Source: Kosakonia sp. H02
GTDB taxonomy: Bacteria; Pseudomonadota; Gammaproteobacteria; Enterobacterales; Enterobacteriaceae
DNA: 64,000 nt
NCBI GenBank assembly: GCA_030704225.1
Contig: CP131915.1
Location: forward strand, 2,790,001 to 2,854,000
Direction of reading: 5' to 3'
The notes under the pieces are model-generated. The model ran no database searches. It worked only from the letters and a program-made list of their open reading frames with translations, and was not told where the DNA came from. Both the position numbers and the translations under genes were made by a program. Below are positions 52,658 through 61,571 of this stretch, one piece after another. Within the stretch, counting starts at the first letter, position 1. Each line of letters starts with the position of its first letter.

Positions 52658-52756
52658 GCATGTTCTGCTGCCCTTTTTCTGCACTGTGTTAGTATGTGTT
52701 TTTGTCATCGAAAACGCATGACACCCTATCCGTAGCAACCTGTTTGAGAACGCGTT

Positions 52757-53296
52757 ATGTCTTCCAGAATCCTGACGTCGAATGTTATCGGCATTGATGA
52801 ATTTATGCGCGATCACGCCAACGTACTGGCACGTGCGGAAGGCGGTGCCGTTGCTGTGTTTGCGAATAACAGCCCCGCGTTTTATGCCCTTTCACCGCAG
52901 CGCCTGGAGCAACTGCTGGCGCTGGAAGCCAGTCTGGCGCGACCGGCGAGCGATGTCGCCCTTGATGCCCAATTTTATGAAGAACCCACCGCTGCACCGG
53001 TCAATGTGCCGATGGGGAAATTTCCTATGTATGCAGGCTGGCAACCGGATGCCGATTTCCAGCGCCTGGCAGCCATGTGGGGCATTGCGCTCGCGCAGCC
53101 CGCCACGCCGGAAGAACTGGCGTCTTTTGTTGCGTACTGGCAGGCGGAAGGGAAAGTGTTCCACCACGTGCAATGGCAGCAAAAGCTGGCCCGCAGCCTG
53201 CAAATTGGGCGCAGCAACCAGAGCGGCACAGCGAAACGCGATATCAACACACTTTCCGAACCAGACAATCAAATCCCACCAGGCTTTAGAGGTTAA
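52757..53296 (+). CDS. dnaT: Primosomal protein DnaT (protein i)
   Basis: Acts in PriA-dependent restart of collapsed replication forks, loading DnaB with DnaC. It has 179 residues, as in E. coli. Begins MSSRILTSNVIGIDEFMRDH; the C-terminal single-strand-binding region includes FHHVQWQQKLARSLQ. Two bases separate its stop from dnaC, so the two are cotranscribed and coupled. Confidence 0.97.
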   Translation: MSSRILTSNVIGIDEFMRDHANVLARAEGGAVAVFANNSPAFYALSPQRLEQLLALEASLARPASDVALDAQFYEEPTAAPVNVPMGKFPMYAGWQPDADFQRLAAMWGIALAQPATPEELASFVAYWQAEGKVFHHVQWQQKLARSLQIGRSNQSGTAKRDINTLSEPDNQIPPGFRG

Positions 53297-53298
53297 CG

Positions 53299-54036
53299 AT
53301 GAAAAACGTCGGCGAATTGATGAAGCGGCTGCAAAAGATGATCCCTGCCAACGTCGAGCCCGCGTTTAAAACGGGCGAAGAGTTGATGGCCTGGCAAAAA
53401 CAACAGGGCGAGCTGCGCTCGGCGGCGCTGGAGCGTGAGAACCGCGCCATGAAAATGCAGCGCACGTTTAATCGCTCCGGCATTCGCCCCCTGCATCAAA
53501 ACTGCTCCTTCGATAATTATCGCGTCGAGTCAGAAGGCCAAATGCGCGCCCTCAGCCAGGCACGGCAATATGTCGAAGAGTTCGACGGCAATATCGCCAG
53601 CTTTATCTTCTCGGGCAAGCCGGGAACCGGTAAGAATCACCTGGCGGCGGCCATTTGCAATGAGTTGCTGTTACGCGGTAAATCGGTGCTGATCATTACC
53701 GTTGCCGACATAATGTCGGCCATGAAAGAGACTTTTGGTAACCGGGAAAGCAGCGAAGAGCAGTTGCTGAATGATTTGAGCAGCGTCGATTTGCTGGTGA
53801 TCGATGAAATCGGTATGCAAACCGAGTCCCGCTACGAAAAAGTGATTATTAATCAGATTGTTGACCGCCGCTCATCCTCTAAGCGTCCAACCGGCATGCT
53901 GACCAACAGTAACCTGGAAGAGATGAACAAATTGCTGGGTGAGCGCGTGATGGACAGGATGCGTCTCGGCAACAGTTTGTGGGTGATCTTCAACTGGGAC
54001 AGTTACCGCAGCCGCGTCACCGGCAAAGAGTATTGA
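53299..54036 (+). CDS. dnaC: Helicase loader DnaC
   Basis: AAA+ ATPase that loads the DnaB helicase at oriC and at restart forks. It has 245 residues, as in E. coli. The N-terminal DnaB-binding region is followed by Walker A GKPGTGKN (106-113), Walker B LLVIDEIG and the arginine-finger region GERVMDRMR. Follows dnaT directly. Confidence 0.98.
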   Translation: MKNVGELMKRLQKMIPANVEPAFKTGEELMAWQKQQGELRSAALERENRAMKMQRTFNRSGIRPLHQNCSFDNYRVESEGQMRALSQARQYVEEFDGNIASFIFSGKPGTGKNHLAAAICNELLLRGKSVLIITVADIMSAMKETFGNRESSEEQLLNDLSSVDLLVIDEIGMQTESRYEKVIINQIVDRRSSSKRPTGMLTNSNLEEMNKLLGERVMDRMRLGNSLWVIFNWDSYRSRVTGKEY

Positions 54037-54110
54037 GAGTTTTCCCATCCGTGGCGCGCCCGCGCCCGGGTGTATACTGCCCGCTTTCGTACTCATTCAG
54101 GATTTACCCG

Positions 54111-54605
54111 ATGAAATTCGCCCAACGGCTGCTTTTCAGCGCTGCCCTCGGCAGCGCGCTGCTTTCCGGTTTCACCAACGCTGCCTCCTGGCAGGACACC
54201 CTTTCCAGCGCCGCCAACCAGTTGAGCCAGAATCAGTCATCTTCTTCACAGCAAGGCGGCTTGTCGCTCTCTTCCTTGAGCGGGCTGCTGAACGGCGGTA
54301 ATCAGGCGCTCAGCGCCGATACCATGAATAATGCCGCGGGCGTGATGAGCTGGTGCGCCAAAAATAAACTCTCAACCCTCACCAACACCGAGAACGTGAA
54401 AAACCAGGTGCTGGAGAAGTTAGGTCTGGGTGCAACGGAGCAAAAAGAGGACACCAACTATCTGGAAGGGATTCAGGGAATGCTGAACACCAAAAACGGT
54501 GAGCAGTTGAATCTGAGCAACATCGGCAGCACGCCGCTGGCAGAAAAAGTGAAATCGAAAGCCTGCGATATCGTTCTCAAACAAGGCGTCAACTTCCTCT
54601 CCTGA
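54111..54605 (+). CDS. yjjA: Periplasmic protein YjjA (DUF2501)
   Basis: Secreted protein of 164 residues, the E. coli length. A signal peptide covers about residues 1-24 (cleavage before ASWQDTL). A Ser/Gln-rich linker (about 35-60) precedes a helical domain with two cysteines (SWCAKN, KACDIVL) likely to form a disulfide. Function unknown. The ATG at 54111 is chosen over the open frame to 53979, which overlaps dnaC. Confidence 0.93.
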   Translation: MKFAQRLLFSAALGSALLSGFTNAASWQDTLSSAANQLSQNQSSSSQQGGLSLSSLSGLLNGGNQALSADTMNNAAGVMSWCAKNKLSTLTNTENVKNQVLEKLGLGATEQKEDTNYLEGIQGMLNTKNGEQLNLSNIGSTPLAEKVKSKACDIVLKQGVNFLS

Positions 54606-54611
54606 TCCCGT

Positions 54612-54637
54612 GCCGCGTTGCTCCCAACGCGGCTTTT
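54612..54637 (+). terminator. yjjA terminator
   Basis: GCCGCGTTG / CAACGCGGC stem followed by TTTT, seven bases after the yjjA stop. Confidence 0.88.
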
Positions 54638-54805
54638 CCCTCAGATGCGACATTGATCACCAATACGCTTTTCTAAACCAATTCTGAATAAACCGCAGAT
54701 AAGATGACACTACAATTGCAGGTATGTGACATCGCCATTAAATTGTATGCCCTGTTACAAATATTAATGGCCAGTAATATTTCTGGTGTTATTGAGGAAT
54801 GACGG

Positions 54806-57094
54806 TTGTCCGAATTGCTCTCTCTTGCCCTGTTTATCGCCTCGGTGGTGATTTACGCCTTCAAAGCGGGTCGTAATACGTGGTGGTTTAGCGCCACGTT
54901 GTTCGTTTTGGGCTTATTTGTTCTGTTAAACATTACGCTTTACGCCAGCGACTATTTTACCGGTGATGGCATTAACGATGCGGTGTTATACACCCTCACC
55001 AATAGCCTCACAGGCGCGGGCGTCGGTAAATATGTGCTGCCCGGCGCGGGCTTAATTATGGCGCTGGTCGCGGTGTTTTGCGCACTCGGCTGGGTGCTGC
55101 GACGCCGCCGTCATTTACCGCATCATTTCGGCTACAGCCTGCTGGCGCTCGCCCTGGCGCTGGGTTCGGTGGACGCCAGCCCGGCGTTTCGCCAGATAAC
55201 AGAGCTGGTGAAATCCCAGTCGCGCGACGGCGATCCGGATTTTGACGTCTATTACAAAGTGCCTGCCAAACAGATCCCGAATCCCAAACTGAACCTGGTC
55301 TATATCTACGGCGAAAGTCTGGAACGCACCTATTTCAACGACGACGCCTTTCCCGGCCTGACGCCGGAACTCGGTGCGCTGAAAGCCGAAAGCATCGATT
55401 TTAGCCATACGGAGCAGTTGCCCGGCACCGATTACACCATCGCCGGCATGGTCTCTTCGCAGTGCGGCATTCCGCTGTTCGCACCGTTTGAAGGTAACGC
55501 CTCGGCATCCGTTTCCAGCTTTTTCCCGCAGAACCTCTGCCTTGGCGACATTCTGAAAAACTCCGGCTACGAAAACCATTTTATTCAGGGAGCGAACCTG
55601 CGTTTTGCCGGTAAAGATGTGTTCCTGAAATCCCACGGTTTTGACCACTTAATCGGGGCTGAAGAACTCAAAACCCAGGTGGCCGATCCCCACTACCGCA
55701 ATGACTGGGGGTTCTACGACGATACGGTACTGGATACGGTCTGGAAGCAGTACGAGGAACTCTCCCGTTCCGGCAAGCGTTTTTCCCTGTTTGCGCTAAC
55801 GGTGGACACCCATCACCCGGATGGTTTTATCTCGCGCGGCTGTGAGCGCAAAAGCTACCGTTACGATGGCAAAGCGAACCAGTCTTTTAGCGCCGTCACC
55901 TGTAGCCAGCAAAATATTGCGCAGCTGATTAATAAGATCAAAGCCTCGCCGTGGTTTAAAGATACGGTGATTGTGGTGTCGTCGGATCACCTGGCGATGA
56001 ACAACACCGCGTGGAAATACCTCAACAAACAGGATCGCAGCAATCTGTTCTTTGTCCTGCGTGGCGATGAACCACAACAGGATATTTCCGGTATTAAGCG
56101 CAGCACCATGGATAACGGCGCAACCGTGCTTGATATTCTCGGCGGTGATAACTTCCTCGGTCTCGGGCGTAGCAGCATTTCCGGCCAGTCGCTCTCCGGC
56201 GTCTTTCTGAACATGAAAGAAAAAGTGCTGGCGTGGAAGCCGGATATCATCCGCCTGTGGAACTTCCCGAAAGAGATGAAGGAATTCACCATCGACCGGG
56301 ATAAACAGATGATCGCTTTTTCCGGTAGCCAGTTCCGCCTGCCGCTGTTGGTGCGCGTATCCAACAGAGTCGAGCCATTACCCGAAAGTGAATACTCCGC
56401 GCCGCTGCGTTTCCAGCTGGCAGATTTCGCCCCGCGCGACAACTTCGTGTGGGTCGATCAGTGCTACAAAATGGCGCGGCTGTGGTCGCCTGAACTGGCG
56501 CTTTCCACCGACTGGTGTGTTTCGCAGGGGCAACTGGGCGGCGAACAGCAGGTACAGCGCGTCGATAAAGCGCAGTGGAAAGGTAAAACAGCGTTTAAAC
56601 AGACGGTTATCAGCACCGACCGCTACCATAAAAATGTCGATACCCTGAAGGTCGTCGACGATAATATCCGTTATAAGGCGGACAGCTTTGTCTTTAACAT
56701 CGCGGGCGCGCCAGAAGAGGTGAAGCAGTTTAGCGGCATTTCCCGCTCGGAAAGCTGGGGTCGCTGGTCGAATGCGCAGCTGGGCGAGGAAGTCGCCATC
56801 GAATATAACCAGCCGCTACCGGAACATTTCGATCTGGTGATCACCGCCAAAGCCTTTGGCCCAAACGCTCATCGCCCGATCCCGGTTCGCGTGGGCAACG
56901 AGGAGCAAACGCTGACGCTGGGTAATGATTTGAGCACCACGACGCTGCGCTTTAATAATGCGTCGCGCAGTAACAAACTGGTGATTGTGCCGCCGGATCC
57001 GCAGTCAACCAACGAGGGCAATATCCTCGGTCATTCGCCGCGCAAGCTGGGGATTGGGCTGGTCGAGATAAAAGTGGTGAAAAGCGAAGGGTAA
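54806..57094 (+). CDS. opgB: Phosphoglycerol transferase I OpgB (MdoB)
   Basis: Adds phosphoglycerol from phosphatidylglycerol to membrane-derived oligosaccharides (osmoregulated periplasmic glucans). It has 762 residues. Four N-terminal membrane helices (about 1-130) anchor a periplasmic alkaline-phosphatase/sulfatase domain; YGESLERTYF carries the catalytic threonine region and VSSDHLAM the metal ligands. It starts at TTG with GAGGAA upstream, the same unusual start as in E. coli. Confidence 0.96.
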   Translation: MSELLSLALFIASVVIYAFKAGRNTWWFSATLFVLGLFVLLNITLYASDYFTGDGINDAVLYTLTNSLTGAGVGKYVLPGAGLIMALVAVFCALGWVLRRRRHLPHHFGYSLLALALALGSVDASPAFRQITELVKSQSRDGDPDFDVYYKVPAKQIPNPKLNLVYIYGESLERTYFNDDAFPGLTPELGALKAESIDFSHTEQLPGTDYTIAGMVSSQCGIPLFAPFEGNASASVSSFFPQNLCLGDILKNSGYENHFIQGANLRFAGKDVFLKSHGFDHLIGAEELKTQVADPHYRNDWGFYDDTVLDTVWKQYEELSRSGKRFSLFALTVDTHHPDGFISRGCERKSYRYDGKANQSFSAVTCSQQNIAQLINKIKASPWFKDTVIVVSSDHLAMNNTAWKYLNKQDRSNLFFVLRGDEPQQDISGIKRSTMDNGATVLDILGGDNFLGLGRSSISGQSLSGVFLNMKEKVLAWKPDIIRLWNFPKEMKEFTIDRDKQMIAFSGSQFRLPLLVRVSNRVEPLPESEYSAPLRFQLADFAPRDNFVWVDQCYKMARLWSPELALSTDWCVSQGQLGGEQQVQRVDKAQWKGKTAFKQTVISTDRYHKNVDTLKVVDDNIRYKADSFVFNIAGAPEEVKQFSGISRSESWGRWSNAQLGEEVAIEYNQPLPEHFDLVITAKAFGPNAHRPIPVRVGNEEQTLTLGNDLSTTTLRFNNASRSNKLVIVPPDPQSTNEGNILGHSPRKLGIGLVEIKVVKSEG

Positions 57095-57121
57095 AAAAAC
57101 GCGCCCTGCATCACAGGGCGC
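57092..57121 (-). terminator. Terminator of tsr
   Basis: GCGCCCTG / CAGGGCGC stem; on the minus strand it is followed by seven T residues, ten bases after the tsr stop, between converging opgB and tsr. Confidence 0.9.
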
Positions 57122-57130
57122 ATCGGGCGA

Positions 57131-58795
57131 TTAGAAGGTTTCCCAGTTATCGCCCGTATCAGCCGTAGCCACTTTGCGCGCCGTTGCCGGAGCCGCTTTA
57201 CTTATGCCCGCCGTCTTCGCCGCGGCATTACGTTGCTCGTTCATAATGCGGAACACCGCCACAGCCTGCGTCAGGCGGCTGGCCTGCTCTTCCAGCGCCG
57301 CTGCCGCAGCGGCGGACTCTTCCACCAGCGAGGCGTTCTGCTGCGTAACGCGATCCATCTCCGCCACGGCCAGGCCAACCTGGTCAATGCCGCGGCTCTG
57401 CTCGTCGGAGGCAGAAGCGATCTCACCCATGATATCGGTGACGCGGGTGACCGCGTTCACGATCTCATCCATGGTCTCACCGGCGCTTTCCACCAGCGTT
57501 GAACCGAGTTCGACGCGCCCTACGGAATCTTCAATCAGGCTTTTGATTTCACGCGCTGCCTGGGCACTACGCTGTGCCAGGTTACGGACTTCCCCCGCCA
57601 CCACGGCAAAACCACGGCCCTGCTCGCCCGCGCGGGCGGCTTCGACCGCCGCGTTCAGCGCCAGGATATTGGTCTGGAAAGCAATGCCGTCGATCACGCT
57701 GATAATGTCGGCGATTTTCTGCGAGCTGGCGGTGATGTCACGCATGGTCTGCACCACGTTATCCACCACTTTGCCGCCTTTCTGCGCCGTTTCTGACGCG
57801 CTCAGCGCCAGGTTGCTCGCCTGACGGGCGTTTTCGGCGTTCTGTTTCACGGTCGCCGTCAGCTCTTCCATGCTGGCTGCGGTCTCTTCCAGAGACGCCG
57901 CCTGCTGCTCAGTACGGGAAGAGAGATCGTTATTGCCGACAGAGATTTCGCTGGCACCGCTGTAAATTGCATTCGCGCCATTACGCACGTCGCTCACGGT
58001 ACGCACCAGTTCACTCTGCATATGGCGCAGGCTATCGGCCAGCACGCCCATTTCATTGGAGCCCTGCACCTCAATACGCTGCCCCAGATCGCCACCGGCA
58101 ATATGACGGATGTTATCGATCAGGTGATTAAGTGGCGCAATCAGCGCGCGTTTGATACCGACCCAAACGCAGATGATCACCAGCAGAACCACAATCAGCA
58201 CGGTGATGATGATCCAGACGGCAGAGCCGTAAGAGCTTTCGCTGTCGGCTACCGCCTGGTCATACAGGCGATCGTTTTGCTGAAGGTAATTCACGTACTG
58301 CTTCTCAAAACCGTCCTGATAACCCTGCGTCGGCTGATCAAAGAACTCGTTGATCTTGCCCGCGCCGAGCAACTGGATCAGCTCCGCCAGTGCGTTGTGG
58401 TAAATATCATAGTTACGCTTAATTTCCGCCGCCGCGTCGTCGCTCTGACGCGGATCGCGCGGCAATGCCTGGTAAGCATTCCAGTTCACTTCCGCCTGTT
58501 TTAACGAGGTGCTGGCAATCTGCATCAGATCGGCAACGGTCGCGCCGCTGCCAATATTGTTCTGATCCATCATGTAGCGGATACCCGCGCGGTTCAGGGT
58601 GTTACGCGTTTGCAGCAGTGCGACCCAGCTACCGTTGAGGGTCGATTGCTGCTGACGAATGGTTTGTAAGACGGTGAAGTTTTCTTTGTCTTGTTTCAGC
58701 GAGTTGAAGAACAAGCCGCCGGAAGTGAGTTGTAAAAGGCCAAATAATCCGAGCACTAACAACAAGCTGGTAACGATTTTAATACGGGTTAACAT
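57131..58795 (-). CDS. tsr: Serine chemoreceptor Tsr
   Basis: Methyl-accepting chemotaxis protein for serine and other stimuli. It has 554 residues (E. coli 551). Membrane helices lie at about 7-30 and 190-212 around a periplasmic four-helix domain that keeps the ligand arginines R64, R69 and R73. A HAMP domain and the conserved signalling tip (EAARAGEQGRGFAVVAGEVR) follow, and the C-terminus ends in NWETF, the CheR/CheB docking pentapeptide. A sigma-28 promoter precedes it, so the organism is probably motile. Confidence 0.97.
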   Translation of the reverse strand: MLTRIKIVTSLLLVLGLFGLLQLTSGGLFFNSLKQDKENFTVLQTIRQQQSTLNGSWVALLQTRNTLNRAGIRYMMDQNNIGSGATVADLMQIASTSLKQAEVNWNAYQALPRDPRQSDDAAAEIKRNYDIYHNALAELIQLLGAGKINEFFDQPTQGYQDGFEKQYVNYLQQNDRLYDQAVADSESSYGSAVWIIITVLIVVLLVIICVWVGIKRALIAPLNHLIDNIRHIAGGDLGQRIEVQGSNEMGVLADSLRHMQSELVRTVSDVRNGANAIYSGASEISVGNNDLSSRTEQQAASLEETAASMEELTATVKQNAENARQASNLALSASETAQKGGKVVDNVVQTMRDITASSQKIADIISVIDGIAFQTNILALNAAVEAARAGEQGRGFAVVAGEVRNLAQRSAQAAREIKSLIEDSVGRVELGSTLVESAGETMDEIVNAVTRVTDIMGEIASASDEQSRGIDQVGLAVAEMDRVTQQNASLVEESAAAAAALEEQASRLTQAVAVFRIMNEQRNAAAKTAGISKAAPATARKVATADTGDNWETF

Positions 58796-58826
58796 GCTTT
58801 CTCTTCCCTTATAAATAGATGTTAGA

Positions 58827-58853
58827 TTTTCGGCCTGGAAAGCGAAAACTTTA
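58827..58853 (-). promoter_or_regulatory. Flagellar sigma-28 promoter of tsr
   Basis: Minus-strand TAAA (58850-58853), exactly 15 bases, then GCCGAAAA (58827-58834), one mismatch from the FliA consensus TAAA-N15-GCCGATAA. It lies 31 bases before the tsr start. Confidence 0.88.
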
Positions 58854-58940
58854 TGGGAGAATGTGCTAATTTACAACGGCCAAAACAGAGCCATTTTCTT
58901 TCGCTTTTCCTCTTTTTACATTTCCCGTGGCAGTGATTTT

Positions 58941-58958
58941 GCGTGATCTCTTTCACAT
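58941..58958 (+). promoter_or_regulatory. CRP site of btsT
   Basis: GTGA-TCTCTT-TCAC (58943-58956) is a good CRP half-site pair with six-base spacing. btsT depends on cAMP-CRP in E. coli. Confidence 0.7.
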
Positions 58959-59006
58959 AATTCTTAGACCGCACAAGGCCTTAAAACCGCTTACTGCGCC
59001 TCCCTT

Positions 59007-59035
59007 ACCACTCAACCGCTTTTTCTAACCACTCA
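59007..59035 (+). promoter_or_regulatory. BtsR direct-repeat site
   Basis: ACCACTCA at 59007-59014 and again at 59028-59035, separated by exactly 13 bases. This is the LytTR-type direct repeat described for BtsR, the response regulator of the pyruvate sensor BtsS. It is 113 bases before the btsT ATG. Confidence 0.85.
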
Positions 59036-59147
59036 GTGAAATCATCGCCGTTTCGCGCGCGTAATTTGCCATGATCGACGGCAGCATTCAGCCAGTTCAA
59101 CACGACACATCCCATTCCCTATATTTTTGATAAAAACCAGGTCTGAT

Positions 59148-61301
59148 ATGGATACTAAAAAACTCTTTAAGCACGTACCGTGGGTGATCCTCGGGATTAT
59201 CGGTGCTTTTTGTCTGTCGGTCGTCGCGTTACGCCGGGGTGAGCACGTCAGCGCCCTGTGGATCGTGGTCGCCTCCGTCTCTGTTTATCTTGTGGCTTAC
59301 CGCTACTACAGCCTTTACATCGCCCAGAAGGTGATGAAACTCGATCCGACCCGCGCAACACCGGCGGTCATCAATAACGACGGCCTGAACTATGTGCCGA
59401 CCAACCGCTACGTGCTGTTTGGTCACCACTTTGCCGCTATCGCCGGTGCCGGCCCGCTGGTTGGCCCGGTTCTGGCCGCACAAATGGGCTATTTACCCGG
59501 CACGCTGTGGCTGCTGGCGGGCGTGGTACTCGCCGGTGCGGTACAGGATTTTATGGTGCTGTTTATCTCTTCTCGCCGTAACGGCGCCTCTCTGGGTGAG
59601 ATGGTGAAAGAGGAGATGGGCCGCGTACCGGGCACCATTGCGCTGTTCGGCTGCTTCCTGATCATGATAATTATCCTGGCGGTGCTGGCGCTGATTGTGG
59701 TGAAAGCGCTGGCGGAAAGCCCGTGGGGCGTCTTCACCGTTTGCTCCACCGTGCCGATCGCGCTGTTTATGGGTATCTATATGCGCTTCCTGCGCCCTGG
59801 CCGCGTCGGTGAAGTGTCGGTTATCGGTATTGTGCTGCTGGTCGCCTCCATCTGGTTTGGTGGCATTATCGCCCACGATCCGTACTGGGGCCCGGCGCTG
59901 ACCTTTAAAGACACCACCATCACCTTCGCGCTGATTGGTTATGCCTTTGTTTCTGCGCTGCTGCCGGTCTGGCTGATCCTCGCCCCGCGCGACTACCTGG
60001 CGACTTTCCTGAAAATCGGCGTGATTGTCGGTCTGGCGCTGGGCATTGTGATCCTCAACCCGGAACTGAAAATGCCTGCGGTGACGCAGTACATTGACGG
60101 CACCGGCCCGCTGTGGAAAGGCGCGCTGTTCCCGTTCCTGTTTATCACCATCGCCTGTGGCGCAGTGTCTGGCTTCCATGCGTTGATCGCGTCCGGCACC
60201 ACGCCGAAACTGCTGGCCAACGAAACCGACGCGCGTTTTATCGGTTACGGCGCAATGCTGATGGAGTCGTTCGTGGCGGTAATGGCTCTGGTTGCGGCGT
60301 CCATTATCGAACCGGGTCTTTATTTTGCGATGAACACCCCGCCGGCGGGCCTCGGCATTACCATGCCGAACCTGCATGAGCTGGGCGGCGATAACGCGCC
60401 GATGATCATGGCGCAATTGAAAGATGTGACCGCCCATGCGGCAGCCACCGTGAGTTCCTGGGGCTTTGTGATTTCGCCGGAGCAGATCCTGCAAACCGCG
60501 AAAGATATTGGTGAGCCGTCTGTCCTGAACCGCGCCGGTGGCGCACCGACGCTGGCTGTCGGTATCGCCCATGTGTTCCATAAAATCATTCCGATGGCGG
60601 ATATGGGTTTCTGGTACCACTTCGGCATCCTGTTTGAAGCGCTGTTTATCCTCACTGCGCTGGATGCAGGTACCCGTGCGGGCCGCTTTATGTTGCAGGA
60701 TCTGTTGGGTAACTTCGTGCCGTTCCTGAAGAAAACCGATTCGCTGGTTGCCGGTGTGATTGGTACTGCTGGCTGCGTCGGCCTGTGGGGATACCTGCTG
60801 TATCAGGGCGTGGTTGATCCGTTAGGCGGCGTGAAAAGCCTGTGGCCGCTGTTTGGTATCTCGAACCAGATGCTGGCCGCCGTCGCCCTGCTGCTCGGCA
60901 CCGTGATCCTGGTGAAAATGCAGCGCACCAAATACATTTGGGTAACGGTGCTTCCGGCAATGTGGCTGCTGCTCTGCACCACCTGGGCGCTGGGCCTGAA
61001 ACTGTTCAGCACCAATCCGCAGCTTGAAGGCTTCCTGTACATGGCTAACCAGTACAAAGAGAAGATTGCCGCCGGTGGTAGCGAACTGACCGCTCAGCAG
61101 ATTGCCAACATGAATCATATTGTGGTGAATAACTACACTAACGCCGGTTTAAGCATTCTGTTCCTGGTGGTGGTGTACAGCATCATTTTCTACGGCATCA
61201 AAACCTGGCTTCAGGTACGTAACAATAAAGTACGTACCGATAAAGAAACCCCGTATGTGCCGGTACCGGAAGGCGGCGTGAAAACCTCCTCTCACCATTA
61301 A
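59148..61301 (+). CDS. btsT: Pyruvate:H+ symporter BtsT (CstA family)
   Basis: High-affinity inner-membrane pyruvate importer induced through BtsSR. It has 717 residues (E. coli 716) with about 18 membrane segments, starting MDTKKLFKHVPWV. Typical CstA motifs include NNDGLNYVPTNRYVLFGHHF and PVWLILAPRDYL. The ATG at 59148 matches E. coli; an upstream ATG at 59127 is possible. First gene of btsT-yjiX-yjiA. Confidence 0.97.
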   Translation: MDTKKLFKHVPWVILGIIGAFCLSVVALRRGEHVSALWIVVASVSVYLVAYRYYSLYIAQKVMKLDPTRATPAVINNDGLNYVPTNRYVLFGHHFAAIAGAGPLVGPVLAAQMGYLPGTLWLLAGVVLAGAVQDFMVLFISSRRNGASLGEMVKEEMGRVPGTIALFGCFLIMIIILAVLALIVVKALAESPWGVFTVCSTVPIALFMGIYMRFLRPGRVGEVSVIGIVLLVASIWFGGIIAHDPYWGPALTFKDTTITFALIGYAFVSALLPVWLILAPRDYLATFLKIGVIVGLALGIVILNPELKMPAVTQYIDGTGPLWKGALFPFLFITIACGAVSGFHALIASGTTPKLLANETDARFIGYGAMLMESFVAVMALVAASIIEPGLYFAMNTPPAGLGITMPNLHELGGDNAPMIMAQLKDVTAHAAATVSSWGFVISPEQILQTAKDIGEPSVLNRAGGAPTLAVGIAHVFHKIIPMADMGFWYHFGILFEALFILTALDAGTRAGRFMLQDLLGNFVPFLKKTDSLVAGVIGTAGCVGLWGYLLYQGVVDPLGGVKSLWPLFGISNQMLAAVALLLGTVILVKMQRTKYIWVTVLPAMWLLLCTTWALGLKLFSTNPQLEGFLYMANQYKEKIAAGGSELTAQQIANMNHIVVNNYTNAGLSILFLVVVYSIIFYGIKTWLQVRNNKVRTDKETPYVPVPEGGVKTSSHH

Positions 61302-61314
61302 TTCCTGAAAAATT

Positions 61315-61334
61315 GCCGGGTGGTGTCACCCGGC
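61315..61334 (+). repeat. REP-like hairpin between btsT and yjiX
   Basis: Perfect palindrome GCCGGGTG-GTGT-CACCCGGC in the 56-base btsT-yjiX gap, with no T-run. It could stabilise the btsT mRNA end or reduce read-through. Confidence 0.7.
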
Positions 61335-61357
61335 ATTATCGATATCTGGATGAAACA

Positions 61358-61561
61358 ATGTTTGGTAACTTAGGCGAAGCCAAAAAATACCTCGGTCAGG
61401 CGGCAAAGATGCTGATTGGTATTCCCGACTATGACAACTATGTTGAACATATGAAGGCCAACCATCCGGATAAACCGTACATGACTTACGAAGAGTTTTT
61501 CCGCGAACGCCAGCAAGCGCGTTACGGCGGCGATGGCAAAGGCGGTGTCCGCTGTTGCTAA
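61358..61561 (+). CDS. yjiX: Small protein YjiX (DUF466/YbdD family)
   Basis: 67-residue soluble protein, identical in length to E. coli YjiX, starting MFGNLGEAKKYLGQ and ending in a CC pair. The family regularly sits behind CstA-type pyruvate/peptide carriers (YbdD behind CstA), which suggests an accessory role in transport. Its start at 61358 is chosen over an open frame to 61313 that runs through the hairpin. Confidence 0.95.
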   Translation: MFGNLGEAKKYLGQAAKMLIGIPDYDNYVEHMKANHPDKPYMTYEEFFRERQQARYGGDGKGGVRCC

Positions 61562-61571
61562 AGGAGAATGT

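Noticed and set aside
59493..60620. 375-codon minus-strand frame inside btsT
   Set aside because: Composition-driven shadow rich in His, Arg and Gln, typical of reverse reading of a membrane protein gene.
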